DNA of 64,000 nucleotides from Zymoseptoria tritici IPO323. Lineage: Eukaryota > Ascomycota > Dothideomycetes > Mycosphaerellales > Mycosphaerellaceae. The notes beneath the pieces are model-generated. The model saw only the letters and a program-made list of their open reading frames with translations. It was not told the origin of the DNA and ran no database searches. The stretch is from the NCBI RefSeq assembly GCF_000219625.1, contig NC_018203.1:310001-374000 (forward strand), read 5' to 3'. This document shows, piece by piece, positions 31,719 to 42,634 of the stretch (its first letter is position 1; each line of letters opens with the position of its first letter). The translations under genes were made by a program, and so were the position numbers.

Positions 31719-33515
31719 TCACTCGTCATCCTCAGCATCACCGTCGTATCCATTGTCACCATCATCTCCATCTTCGCCCTTCGGGATAGACATGTCCTTG
31801 TCGAGAAACGCGATGTTCGAAATGGTCGCCATGTCAAGCAACGATAAAACGTCATCGGCTTCACGAGAAGCTTGCTGTTGAGCAGCGGTCTTGCCATTCG
31901 ATGGCACAGTCACTGATAAGCCAGCGGAATCACGGTCAGGAGACGACTGGGTTGTTCTCTGTGATGGTGCCTTTCGTCGACATCCGGTTCTAGCATCCGA
32001 TATCAGAGTCGTCGAGGATGTAGTCGAAGCGTGTTTCGAGGAGGGAGCGAGGATGCGAGGCTGGCTCACTCGAGAGCGCCGTCGGGAGGAGAGACTTGCC
32101 CTGGAGAGTCTTCTTGACTTTGCTGACGGACATGGTGGTCGTCGCCATGGTCGGAGGTACAGTGACAAGGTTCGGAGGTTGCAACTGAGCCGTTATTGAT
32201 GTGGCTGCTACGTGCTTGACAACATGCTTGTCGTTCGGAGGTTGCAACTGAGCCGTCATCGCTGTCGCTGCTCCGGGCTTGACAACATGCTTGTCGTTCG
32301 TAGGTCGCAACTTAGTCGTCATTGCGGTGGCTGCTGCGTGCTTGACAACAACATGCTTGTTATTCGGAGATTGCATCCGAGTCGTCATCGCTGTGGCTGC
32401 TGTGTGCTTGACACCATGCTTGTCATTAACCGCAAGAGAAGAGGCTTCCAGGTCGACGACTGTACTGACGAGTTCCGAGCGGCAGGTGTTGACTCCTTGC
32501 CATTGGACTTCCTTGGAGCTGCCAGCTGCAGGTCGTCTGATTCATCGTGAGGAGGTAAGCTTCTCGACATGAGGAGTGTTTGGTCCATGTGCGGGATCTG
32601 AGTGCCTCCACTCTTTGGGTCGATGACCGGAGACGTCTTGAGCACGTAAGATCCATCATCGTGGTCGCCAGTGGTGTTATCTTCGGCCTCCTCGTCCGAT
32701 GTCATCACGACGTCGTCGTTGGGATCATACTCGTCAGTCAGAGGTAATCCGGCATTGGTCCGAGCGGCGTCACGGATCGCTCTGTCCAATACAGTGAAGT
32801 TGGGCCGGACAAGATCAAAGAGGTGCGATGATGCGAATGGGACGACCTGGAAAAACGGCCATCTGTCGCCACTCTCCAGATCGGCTGTGGAGTGTGCATT
32901 CTTGTTGACGTCGATCATGACTGAGGAATCGTCGTCCACATCATGGCTGGAGGACGGCTTGAGAAGCGGCTTGCTGACATCGCGCTCGTCGTCGCTGCTG
33001 GAATCGCTTTCGGCATCTAAGTCGTCAACATCTTGAGCATTAGGCCAGGTCCGAGTCTACCCGTTCATCGTCTTCATCCGATCGATGAATCTTATGCCGG
33101 TGACGGGTGGCTTGTAAAGAACTGCCTCCTTGGCTTCATGCGGGTCCAGCTGCTTGGCCAGGCGTGCGTTGGCGGGCAAGCTGTACTCCTTAAAAAGGTG
33201 TGAGTCGTGGTCATCTGACCCGTGCAGGTCTCCCGTCTCCTCTTCATCTTCTTTCTGCTCTCCACGCTCTTCTTTTTGCTCATCCTCGACCTCAATCTCG
33301 TATCGAACCACGACGTCAACTTCATCTCCTTCTGGGCCATTTGCTGCTGGTCGTGCTGGGCGCTTTCTGCGACGGGATACAGCTTGGCTGGCATCATTTC
33401 CACTTTATCCAGATGGTGGTGCCTTTAGTACATTCAAGCGGCGCTTCTTTCTGCGCTGCGGATCGGGCCAGGAAATCACGTCCTTTCCTCTGCGGGATGG
33501 GGGGTAGTTGGGCAT
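31719..33515 (-). pseudogene. nuclear-type Lys/Glu/Asp-rich repeat protein, interrupted
   Basis: ATG 33515 (MPNYPPSRRGKDVISWPDPQ) opens a 377-codon frame to 32385, broken only by TAA at codon 37 (33405-33407) and TAG at codon 153 (33057-33059). Both positions suit Gln. Features in order: basic N-terminus (RRKKRR), acidic helix (EDEQKEERGEQKEDEEETGD), a globular middle (GDRWPFFQVVPFASSHLFDL) and an acidic tail. Downstream, 63-bp repeats are open in the next frame. The original frame then resumes at 31719-32168 and ends in an acidic tail (KGEDGDDGDNGYDGDAEDDE), so the intact gene may have been about 600 codons. The function is unknown; composition suggests a nuclear protein. Confidence 0.6.
32171..32430 (-). 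repeat. 63-bp minisatellite, 4-5 units
   Basis: TTCGGAGGTTGCAACTGAGC on the plus strand starts at 32171 and 32234, then in altered form at 32297 and 32363, a 63/66-base period. In the open minus frame it encodes about 21 residues built on ATAMT-QLQPPNDKHVVKH. The period equals that of the unrelated repeat at 1339-1698. Confidence 0.75.
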
Positions 33516-33739
33516 TGCCTGCAGATGGTGTGGTGACGATAAAGGTCAAGATTTGGGTGCAGCTGGGAGTGTATCGAGAGAGGATGACTGTGCAGAGAGG
33601 ATGATTCGGGCGACGAAGGTGGTTGGTGAAGGTGAGAGAAGAACTTGTGCCTGCCTATTGTGGTGGACGAACTCGAACAGAATTGCTGCCTGACGGTGAT
33701 ATGCAGGGTTGCCTGATTTCGATCGGCGGCGGATTCAGG

Positions 33740-34222
33740 ATGTCCTCTCGACTTCATCTTTCAAACCTCGACAACGACCTTCACCACCTCATCAACGCCA
33801 TCCCACAGCGCCAGGAACGCGGCGAGGCGCTCATTGCTTCGTCTCTCTCTCACCCTACGTGGCAGAGTCCTCATCGTCAGCGTTCCATCGCGGAATCCTT
33901 CCACGAGCCCCCGCGCATCCTCCGACGAGACCTTCAACTTCATCTCGCCAACGACACTATTTCCCGAACGCCATCCTGCATCTCGCCCAACAGGATGGGC
34001 TCACTCAAAGAAAAGGCGCGGCTCCTCCGCGAGAGGCTCGTTCTCTTCAAACAGCGACTACAGATTCCGCCGAGCCCGCCAAAGCGAGGAACATCGCCTC
34101 ATGACTTTGAAGCGGTGACGCAGAAGAGAGTCCGATCGAAGAAGGGACTGCGTGCTCCAGGCCAGAGCAAGCGAGGCGAGAAGACTGTAAGTCTGGGTGC
34201 CTCACCTGGCGAGATTGGATGA
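33740..34222 (+). CDS. hypothetical basic protein, 160 residues
   Basis: The start at 33740 (MSSRLHLSNLDNDLHHLINA) was preferred to the upstream in-frame GTG/TTG codons. The N-terminal part is globular. From residue 90 the protein becomes basic and helical (KEKARLLRERLVLFKQRL) and ends Lys/Arg/Gly-rich, suggesting a nucleic-acid-binding or nuclear role. It is divergent from the broken repeat gene upstream, with about 225 bp between the two starts. A minus-strand frame at 33761-33943 also looks plausible, so this is a moderate call. Confidence 0.4.
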   Translation: MSSRLHLSNLDNDLHHLINAIPQRQERGEALIASSLSHPTWQSPHRQRSIAESFHEPPRILRRDLQLHLANDTISRTPSCISPNRMGSLKEKARLLRERLVLFKQRLQIPPSPPKRGTSPHDFEAVTQKRVRSKKGLRAPGQSKRGEKTVSLGASPGEIG

Positions 34223-34595
34223 TTGACGACTGACATGTAAGCCACTTCAGCTCGAAGTATCGCCACTTCAGCTCGAAGTATCATCGATGAAGTCGACAAC
34301 TATGTCGTCCACAGGCGTAAGTAGCGCTGTATCTTCACGGGAGAGTCGTCGTTGACATGCGTCACCCAGAACACGGCCACGCCGTTGCGAGACCAGTTCA
34401 GGAAGCGCTTCCATGGACAGCAGAGCCGGGACTCATTGTCCACAACGTCGACCAAGCGGACGTCGAAAGTCACAAAGATGAAAACGGCACGAAAGGTGGG
34501 ACAGAAAGACTTCGGTACACGAAGCTCATTGCTGACCTTGCCAGAATACCCACGACAAGTCGAACGGTTCGAAAACACTCAGGAGAAAGATCACG

Positions 34596-35333
34596 ATGAT
34601 TCAGGACCTCATCGGGATCTCTGACGACGACTATGAAGCCGATGACGAGTACGACCTACCCGTTTCCGAAGACGAGAAAGATGACGATTGCCGCCTATCA
34701 ACAAGTCGACGCATCGAACTTCAGGCCATCCGACGACCGAGGAAGAAGTCGACTGAGGAGGACACCTCCATCCCGGAGAAGAAGAAGACGACGAAGGGAA
34801 CGAGCCAGGCGTCCAGAGAGAAAACAACCAGGAAGATCAGCCAGCCACCGAAAAAGCAAGCCACATCGGTCGAAGTTGCCTCATCAGAGACCTCAGACCT
34901 GGATGTCATCCTGCACAAACTGGCGGGTCAATACACCGCTGCAGACGGCACTGTGGTGAAGGTCGCGCGGTCTGAACTGCCTGCAGAGATAGTCCAGGAT
35001 GTGCAAGGCCTCCTGGCCGAGGTGCAGGAGAAGGTTCCCGACTGGCGTTCAGACTCCTTTACCAAGGGCAAGTGCCTGAGTCAGGACGTACTGAGATGGA
35101 GGACGACTGGCTGGGCTTGGTCGAGGACAGAAGCCATGGTGGCGGCTTGCCGAACTTGCACCAACACCGGTCTGCTGTGTGTGAGATGGGATCCAAACGC
35201 AACGGACAAGCTGGTGCTTGCTGCACCTCCTCAAGAGGCTCGCGACGAGGCAGCTGAGCCGTCCGATGCTCAGTTCTGGAAGCGGGTTGCTGAACACCGC
35301 ACACCAAACTACATGTGGAGGCAAATCGGGTGA
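34596..35333 (+). CDS. paralogue D1: ELPAEIV / C-x2-C protein, 245 residues
   Basis: ATG 34596 opens an intact frame. Order: acidic N-terminus (ISDDDYEADDEYDLPVSEDE), basic Lys/Thr-rich linker (residues 45-95), then a folded C-terminal region with RSELPAEIVQDVQGLLAEV (about 127-145), a Trp-rich stretch and AACRTCTNTGLLC, a C-x2-C-x5-C motif that may bind metal. A homologue lies inverted at 39.2-39.9 kb. The stop is immediately followed by GTGAGA, so the exon may splice instead. An acceptor near 35411 (TTTACTAG) would add about 25 residues. The function is unknown; an acidic N-terminus and basic linker would suit a chromatin protein. Confidence 0.65.
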   Translation: MIQDLIGISDDDYEADDEYDLPVSEDEKDDDCRLSTSRRIELQAIRRPRKKSTEEDTSIPEKKKTTKGTSQASREKTTRKISQPPKKQATSVEVASSETSDLDVILHKLAGQYTAADGTVVKVARSELPAEIVQDVQGLLAEVQEKVPDWRSDSFTKGKCLSQDVLRWRTTGWAWSRTEAMVAACRTCTNTGLLCVRWDPNATDKLVLAAPPQEARDEAAEPSDAQFWKRVAEHRTPNYMWRQIG

Positions 35334-35499
35334 GAATGTCATCACGATGGACAGAGCAAGGGCAAGGGCGCATGGGACTTCTGATGTTCGAGGCATTTTC
35401 GTTATTTACTAGGAGCATTTTACGTGAGCAAGAGACTTTGTCCACGCATTGCAGGCTGCATCGATATGGGCAAAGGATCACGAAGAGATAATGAACTGC

Positions 35500-36730
35500 C
35501 GACATGGGTCGGCTTTCAAGATGAGCGACGTTCAAGCATGAGTTTCTGCAGCATACACATGGTACTGACTCATCAAAATATCCATGTCAACAACAATAGT
35601 CGTTCCTGACGACCTACTCGTCACGGCCTTCCCTACCTTTACTTCGCACCCTGGCCGTCATCGTCTACCTTGGACAATACAGGCAACCAACAACAGAGGT
35701 GTTGCTCAGTAGCTGCTCCTGGTGACTCGAGCTGGATGTCGCCTTTGGCCTTGGAGAGCTGCACCGCGATCCATGCAATGATCAAATTCACATGTCGATA
35801 GATACTTTGGAGACCCGAAGATATCTAGGTCGTTGCTCGACCCGCGTAACATGGTCAATCGTCGGACGACCTGGCCGTTACCTGCGAGCTGCCCTCCCGT
35901 TTGAACAGCATAGACTTCGGTGCTGCTTCTCGATTTATGTACATTGCATCGGGCGACTCACGCGTTGCTGCGATCTGGTCCAGGGCCTAGATGTCGCAAA
36001 GTGGACACCTCGTCTCCGAACACCTTGCAGATCTATGAGAAGATTTTGAGAATGTTAACCAATATGACGTTGTCGCTGGCGGCCATGTCCGCAGGAGACA
36101 TCACGGTTGACAGCAAGGGCACAATCAGGAGGGGCAACCTGCGTCATCTTTTCTATTCGCTCAGTGGACACAGTACGTCACTCGTCTACGAACACGCTGC
36201 AGCTCCATGAGGACGTCAACAAATCTGAGTTTGACGACCATGGTTACACTCGCGACATCAGACATGTACGTCAAGCCATGAATGATCAGAACTAGAGTTT
36301 GATACCAGACTCGTTGATTGAGAAAGTATCGAAGCTGCTATGGTAGTTTTCCTGGAGCGTCTTAGAATGCTCCACCGATTGCACCGTCTGTCACAGCGGC
36401 TCAGGTGACGTTCACAGCATTGCTCCCATGAGCAACAGCAACGTCGGAACATTAGGCAAGAATCTACTGCAGCTTAAGAAGAGAAGAATAACAATGGATG
36501 TGATGTTTGTTGTCGTCACAGGTTCAGCCGTCAACATTCACTTCACTCCAACGCCGTCAGAAGCTACGCGAGGGCGCTGGTCCCAATTGGGACTAGCGCA
36601 AGGAGGAGCCCAATCATCTTCTATCTTCCGTCTCCGTCATTTGCAAGCATCCACACACAGACAACAACCTCGACTGCATGCGCGGCACTTCCTATTCCAC
36701 ACTGCACAACTTTCGCTCCAATCACACATT
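35500..36730. other. no firmly supported gene
   Basis: Only short frames. From about 36640 a leader-like CA/CT-rich stretch (ACACACAGACAACAACCTCG) leads into the SNF2 gene start at 36734. Confidence 0.45.
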
Positions 36731-36733
36731 ACG

Positions 36734-38105
36734 ATGCTGTCCGACGCGGCGCACATCCTGCTGAAACCATACAATACCCCTCCACCACGGGGGCCAATCG
36801 GCGAAGATCTCTTCCTATCTGCCGAAGCTTTGCTGAGAGGACGCACAATCACGGGCTGGCTCGACGATGTGACCGCAGATGATGCCATCCGACAGGCCCA
36901 AGTCGACGCCGCCAGAGCCGGTAAGCGGTACGAACGACCACTGCAAGGCGACATTCGAAGCTCTGACAGCGAAGTCGTCAATCCGGATCTCAAACGACTC
37001 ATGAATAAGCTTCGCAAAAAAATTGAGAAGATCAATCGAAGGCTGCAAAGCGGGATGCGGAAGGAAAGACAAAGGAGAAAGCTCTGACCAGAGACGACTC
37101 TGACGATGAGGACCAGATGCGCGCGGTCAGTCAGGTGCTGGATGTAGAGGAGTACGACTCAGATGCTGGTGATAGAAGGGGCGGGGATAACAACAACGCC
37201 TTGTTCGTTGGACGACCCAACGCATCTCAGTCAGGCGAGTCAAGACAACCACCAGGGCCATCGACGGAGTCTGACAAAAAGTTGACAGCGGCCGATAAAG
37301 ACGAGCTTATCACGATGACAGATGAAATGCACAGGAGTTTGCGCAAATGTCTGCTTCTCGCTTGTCCCTTGATGAAGATGGGTATCGAAAATGCGGAATC
37401 GAACGATCGTCCCGGACCCCACGCCATTAGTCCCAATGAGCCGATCAAGGACTTCGAGATCGAGCATGGATTCAACAAATTCAGGCTGGAGCCTCATCAG
37501 CGCGACGCTGTCGGCCGCTACAAACATCTGGTCGACAATTACAAGGGCTTGATAATCGCAGATGAGCCGGGCCTCGGCAAGACTGCAGTCGTCGTTGCAC
37601 ATCTACAGCTCGAAATCAATGCTGCTCGTGTGGAAGGGCGGACCTCATTCTATGCAGTGTTCGCCCCGGGTGGTCTAATTCCGCATTGGATCAAGGAGTT
37701 CAAGCGCTCGTCCCTCCTCGTCGGAGAGTACACAACAACAAACATCTATCGGCCGAACAACTGTGTGCTAGGTTCGACGTGATATTCGTTCCACTGTCCC
37801 AGCTATCAACACAGTACCAAGCTCTGTTGACACAGTTCATTAACTGGCACGCGATACGGGAGGATCGGAAAGCAGAGCTCGACGCCCTACGCGCAAGAGC
37901 AGGCGGCCCTGTCGTCGAGGACCTCGGCCGTCTCTCTCTCCCTCTCTTTAGCATCCAATACACGGAGGTCATCATCGACGAGGCTCAAGCTATCAAGGAT
38001 GACGAGACCATACTCGCGCGTGCTATGCGCTCGTTGCGGACAACCGCACGGGTTGCAATCACGGGAATACCGATGCATCGCAGCTGTCCAGAGAGGTCTC
38101 ATTAA
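36734..38105 (+). pseudogene. SNF2-family ATPase, N-terminal half, frameshifted
   Basis: ATG 36734 follows a typical leader. The first frame (MLSDAAHILLKPYNTPPPRG) ends at 37087. The next frame (from about 37027, then ATG 37117) carries the helicase start: LEPHQRDAVGRYKHLV, Walker A as DEPGLGKTA, and motif Ia as APGGLIPHWIKEF. The third frame holds FDVIFVPLSQLS, the DEAH-type box as IIDEAQAIKDDE and motif III as VAITGIPMH, then stops at 38105. The first shift (about 37025, near a run of seven A) has no GT nearby and so is a true frameshift. The second could be a 44-base intron (GTACAC...GTGCTAG, about 37729-37772). Motifs IV-VI are not found downstream, so no complete remodeller or translocase can be made. 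The subfamily is uncertain. Confidence 0.8.
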
Positions 38106-39190
38106 GATCTGATTTGTCCTGATGGGAGAAAGTGGCAGAGAAGGCAGCTGGCCATATACACGATCGAGTCGTCGAAAGGCAGAAGACTTGATGGCACTAC
38201 GGGTCAGGCATCCTCAATGCACGTGTTGCGAGGAAGGGGTGTCACGGACCTGGGAGATGCGATTTCGACATGTTTGTTGTCAGCGCTTTGAGTCTTTCTC
38301 TGATGAAAGACCAGGGACGGCTCAGACGGGATGAAGATATCTCGAAAGCCCGACATCAGTCTCGTGGGAAAGTTCATAGCAAAGCTCAATCCGCATCCAT
38401 TCATCGCCTTCCTCGTGCCAGCCATGCCGAAAGTGCGCCAGATATTCGCAGTCCATGCTCCCAAGAGCTTAGACTTGACCGCGGCTACCCAATTCCTCGA
38501 ATTGACGATCGACAAGCCTTAATGTCGCTAAATTCAGCTGCGGATGCGAATCGCTTTAGAGGTCTGCTGCTTAAGAAAGAGAGTATCTCCTCAAGGATCG
38601 CCGCGGAGATACGTATACTTGTCCCGGCTTCAATTAGTTCTGCTAATCGTCTGGAGGAAAGCAAATGCACGTTACACTGGCGTCGGCTGGCTCTGAAATC
38701 CCGGCTCCGAGCGTCTTCATCCTGTCTGACGTGAGAGTCAATTCGAAGGGCTGATCCATTTCGTGCGGCAAGAACTGCTGTGGCTCCGCGGTGTCACGAT
38801 GGCGATCCTAGTGTGGCCATCAGTCTTACCTCCTTGATGTCGCTAAAACTGCATCGCAGATGTTGAACTACAATGGCACAGAGTGTGCTGTCTGCGCCAG
38901 AGAACGCAGAGCTGATTCGAGCAGGATGTGTGGATCTACTGTAGAGCTCAAGCAGCAGGATGGTCGTTCCCAGGCTTGGACCACGCAATCTATGCCACCC
39001 GAGTCTAGCTTACGTGGAGTAGTTTGAGCGGAAGCACGGAGGTAACGGTTGTGTTGAGGAAGACATTCCGCAATCTCTTGTTCGCAAACTCTTGCTCGGC
39101 AGCTTCGCCTTTGTTTGCGGATTTGGAGCCCTCCGGTTCCACATGTGAGCGGTAAAGCTCGCCGAATGGACCGCTACCGTGGAGTCAACC
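38106..39190. other. decayed sequence after the SNF2 half-gene
   Basis: The SNF2 third frame continues past a TAA with several more stops to 38522 (VGKFIAKLNPHPFIAFLVP). A different frame has MALRVRHPQC, faintly like the segment after motif III. Minus frames at 38485-38670 and 38794-38988 share FSDIK and may be a small local duplication. Nothing is firmly supported. Confidence 0.35.
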
Positions 39191-39194
39191 ATGG

Positions 39195-39915
39195 ATACCT
39201 ACTGTGGTCGATCCCGGCTCCCCTGCCTCCGGTACTGCTTCTAGCGCCGTCTTTGTTGAAGCTCGCCGATGACATTCTACCTCTGACCCGCAACGTCTTA
39301 GGAATCTTGCCTGCTGCTCCCCAGGAACTCGCCTCCGACGGCTGCGCTTGCTCCTCCCGAGGCTCGCGTGGTGGTGCAGTAATGACCAGTCGTGGTGCTT
39401 CATCGTACGGACCATCTACGGGTTTTGTGCATCGTTGGCAAGCTGCTACTCGTCTATCGTCAGTTGACCATTTCCAAGCGTCCGAGGATGTCTTACGCTT
39501 CAGTCCAACTTCTCCGATGCATCGACTCTCGTATATGGTCTCACGCCAGTCCTGGTCGTTCTGCCACCGGAGCCAGGAACTGCTCTACCTGCTGGACAAT
39601 CTCTGCTGGCAGCTCCGACCGCTGGACCTCGATGAGAGTATCATCAGTGTTGCGGTAGCGGCCGGACAGATTGGTGTTTTCACCGCTCAGGTTAGTCGTC
39701 GTCGGTGATGTGTTGTCCAGGCCGGTAATGCTTTTGGGCACTACCTTGCGCTTCTGCTCCTTCGCCGGCACGCTAGTGGAGTTCTTGCCTAGCAGAGTCT
39801 TCGCCTCCTTCGCCAGGCCTGTTGCTGGTCGTCCTCCATCTATTCGCATGCCGAAATAGTCTTCAGAGATATACATGTCGTCTTCATCACCAATCGACCC
39901 TTCATCGTCCGACAT
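39195..39915 (-). pseudogene. paralogue D2 of the ELPAEIV protein, frameshifted
   Basis: ATG 39915 (MSDDEGSIGDEDDMYISEDY) gives an acidic N-terminus, a Lys/Thr-rich linker and RSELPAEIVQQVEQFLAPV, matching D1 at 34.6 kb. The frame stops at 39541. The adjacent frame continues the alignment: DQDWRETIYESRC, then KWSTDDRRVAACQRC (C-x2-C kept), then VITAPPREPREEQAQPSEAS. A single indel near 39555 therefore breaks this copy. It points toward D1, with the SNF2 half-gene between them. Confidence 0.65.
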
Positions 39916-39994
39916 GATCTCCTGGTCTTCGAAAATCCGCGGACGAACGATCCTTCGTTAGCTGCTCCGACTAGCTCGATGTGATCTGTTCATG

Positions 39995-40765
39995 TCAGCA
40001 ATCAGTCCTACTGTCCAGCATCGTTCGTCTCACCTCCGATGTGGGCTCCTTGACTTGGATGGATTTCCTCCAGGATGGGGTTGGCAGAGAGTTCTGGGTC
40101 TGCGGTGTGTACTGTGGAGAGTCAATGAGAAGTTTCTCGGTCTGGCGCAGGTGAGTATACCTGTGAAGAGAATGTAGATTGTTGTGTGGCGAAAGATGAC
40201 GAAAAGGACTTCCGACGGTGGTCAGCTTCACGTTGCACTTCCCAAACCAAGAGCGATATACTAGGTTGAAGCTGGACATGGCGCCTGCCCTGTCTTGAGA
40301 GCTGTCCTGAAAATAGCTTCGCAAATGGAGTGCTTTCTTCCTGGCAGGTGTCAGGTTTCGGGTGCCCAGCTCTAAGAACGCAGCAAATGTTCGACTTCCT
40401 AATTTGTACTTGCCAATCCACAAAGTCGCTGGTCGATTCTTCGGTTCGAGATACCGCGGAGCCGAAAGCGAGAGCAAGATCGATTTCCTCGCTGTGGCCT
40501 GATCTCGTCATCTTCGTTCTGATTGTAGACAAGCAGGTCGTCGTAGCGCTTCCTGATGCCTGCAGCAGGATGGCAGAGCTTCGCGCCGACCGTGGGTTTG
40601 TCGAAGATGTCCGCGACAAGGATGCCTCGGTGGAGTATGTTGGTCCGGGGCGGTTGTGCCATGGCTGGAAGAACGATGCCGAGGCACATGTTGACGGCAG
40701 AGATCCGTGAATCTCATAGTGTCGATCGCACAGACTGGTTTGGACCGCTTTTGATTGATCTGCAT
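39995..40765 (-). pseudogene. hypothetical protein, frame ambiguous
   Basis: ATG 40765, with an in-frame stop just upstream, starts a 257-codon frame interrupted by one TGA at about 40508. Its second half looks globular (KNRPATLWIGKYKLGSRTFA). A second minus frame (40122-40913) is open for 263 codons but has no early ATG and is Ser/Thr/Arg-rich. A third (40399-40689) contains HRGILVADIFDKPTVGAKL. One gene probably lies here with at least one lesion. No domain is recognised. Confidence 0.35.
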
Positions 40766-40971
40766 GGTTCAATAGACGCCGCCAGCAAGTGCTGCGAGCC
40801 TCCTCGAGTACAACCTCTCCATGCCATCTGTTGTCCCGTGCAACTTGTTCCCAAACTCCCGCATAGCCATCACCATGCTCACATCCCACACAGCTGTCCC
40901 GGTGTGCGAACACGACCTGCTCAGATCAGATCCCAGCTATTTCTCAAAGACCACGAATACGACCATCTCGT

Positions 40972-42069
40972 TCACTGTTTGCAAAAGCTGTCAGTCAAAC
41001 ACTCTCTCCGAGCAAGTCCGACAGAGTAAGAACTCACAGAGCAAGCTTTCACATCTTTCACCAGAACCCAACTGTTGGTCATATCACCGTCTCCACCAGT
41101 GCAAGCGTCTTTTCCGCCAGGCCCATGCATACCGCCTCCGTTCTGCTTTACTTTTCTGTTCGAGGGGCTCGAAGGGTGAATGCTGTCGTCGTGATGAAAG
41201 GCATTGAAGACAGTCTGAACGGGTTCCACGATGGGAGCCGTGATGAAACGGATGAAGTGGATCGAGGTCGTCACCACGTGGGACTGGAGGACGGCAGCTT
41301 TGTAGGCGTTGTACTCGGCGCTGGTCGAAGCGATCGCCGAAGCAGTGTTGCGGACGACGAAGTTGATGATCTCGGTCCAGGTCGTTGCCACGCTCTTGTT
41401 CGCCTGGAGCATAGCAGCTTTACAGGCGTTGTATCCGGCGCTGGTCAAAGCGATCGCTGGAGCAGTGATGCGGACGACGCAGTTGATGAAGTGGGTCGAG
41501 GTTGAAGACAAGCTGCCATGGATTCGGAGCATGGCAGCTTTGCAGACAGACTTCGCGGTGGTGGGCAGCGAGATTGCAAGGCGGACGATGGAGTTGAAGA
41601 GGTAGGTGGAGCTCGTTGCCACACGAGTGAGTCCATGCTTCGAGTGGGCGCCGATGTGTTTGAACGTGTTCTGGATGCTTTTGAGGATAATGCACAGCCG
41701 CATCAAGCTCGCTGCGAGGATTAGCTGATGTCGGAGGAAGTGAAGTGGGAAGTCAAGATCCATACCATGGCGGATCACAGGATCAGTCATGCCGATGACC
41801 ATCGTGATGAGTGCGATGACTGTGAGAGTAGCCGACAGCGCCAGCACGCCATGGCGGGTTGAAGGTGGCGGTGGTATTGGTCGAGGGCACACGGGAGGCT
41901 CTGGCATGTGCGCCAGGCAGAACTTCTGGACGACGCTCTGTACAATGCTGAGAGGTTGCATACCGGGCGGTGCTGGTGAGGATGTCGTGGATGAGGGAGT
42001 GATCGGAGGTTGTTGTTGAGATTGAGTGGTGACCAGAGCAGGCTTGGATGTTGGAGAACAGACCGACAT
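40972..42069 (-). CDS. repeat-containing membrane protein, 365 residues
   Basis: This is the longest intact frame in the window. ATG 42069 is preceded on its strand by a pyrimidine-rich leader (CTTTCCTTCCTTCCCTCCTC). Order: Ser/Pro/Gln-rich N-terminus (1-70), a membrane segment at about 73-95 (GVLALSATLTVIALITMVIG), a second hydrophobic helix at about 109-130, then three to four repeats of about 40 residues from 154 to 290 built on FIN-VVR-TA-AIA-TSA-YNA. A Gly/His tail follows. GTGAGT near the 3' end with AAACAG before a TGA suggests the last exon may end as KACS instead of reading to 40972. The function is unknown. Confidence 0.7.
   Translation of the reverse strand: MSVCSPTSKPALVTTQSQQQPPITPSSTTSSPAPPGMQPLSIVQSVVQKFCLAHMPEPPVCPRPIPPPPSTRHGVLALSATLTVIALITMVIGMTDPVIRHGMDLDFPLHFLRHQLILAASLMRLCIILKSIQNTFKHIGAHSKHGLTRVATSSTYLFNSIVRLAISLPTTAKSVCKAAMLRIHGSLSSTSTHFINCVVRITAPAIALTSAGYNACKAAMLQANKSVATTWTEIINFVVRNTASAIASTSAEYNAYKAAVLQSHVVTTSIHFIRFITAPIVEPVQTVFNAFHHDDSIHPSSPSNRKVKQNGGGMHGPGGKDACTGGDGDMTNSWVLVKDVKACSVSSYSVGLARRECLTDSFCKQ
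41271..41610 (-). repeat. ~120-bp coding repeats of the membrane protein
   Basis: Three clear units encode residues 154-266 of the 365-residue protein, with conserved F/I-N-x-V-V-R and Y-N-A-x-K-A-A. A diverged fourth follows toward residue 290. The period stays close to 40 codons and the frame is kept. Confidence 0.6.
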
Positions 42070-42634
42070 GTGGGATGAAGCTGAGGGAGGAGGGAAGGAA
42101 GGAAAGTACTACCTTTAGTGAGGTAAGTGCGGCGCTGATGAGTGATTTGCACGTCATCCAGGCATCCAACATGGACAGCCTCTCGACCATGTGGTCTCAG
42201 CGACTTCATACGGGAGAGATTGAGCAGACTTACACGGCTTCATGTAGCCAACAGAGATCATGATGCTCTGAGCACGGCGCGCAAATGCTTCTACTTCCTA
42301 CTACTCGAGGCCTGCTTTCATCTCACCCAGCCTCACTCAATTGCTGCTATCGTCGCGGTCTCGCGAGTGCGCGTCGGCTGACCAGGCCGCCGACTCTGTC
42401 ACTCTCTCTTGGAGATACCATGGACACAGTGTAGCAGAATGCCTGTATCAGAGCATTTCGCATGAAACCGAGCAGCGTCCAGAGCTATGACTCGCAAAAC
42501 TCACCCACATGTTTGTATCAAGACCGCCCAGCTCGTCTTATTCAGTGAGTCCATGATTAATATCCCACGACTCCCTCCACCAACTCAAGTTCACGCTGAG
42601 CTGAAATTTGTCCACGAACGTGTACACTCCACTT

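Noticed and set aside
33130..33604. Long plus-strand frames opposite the broken repeat gene
   Set aside because: They are the antisense of a Lys/Glu/Asp-rich coding sequence and have matching Ser/Leu/Phe bias.
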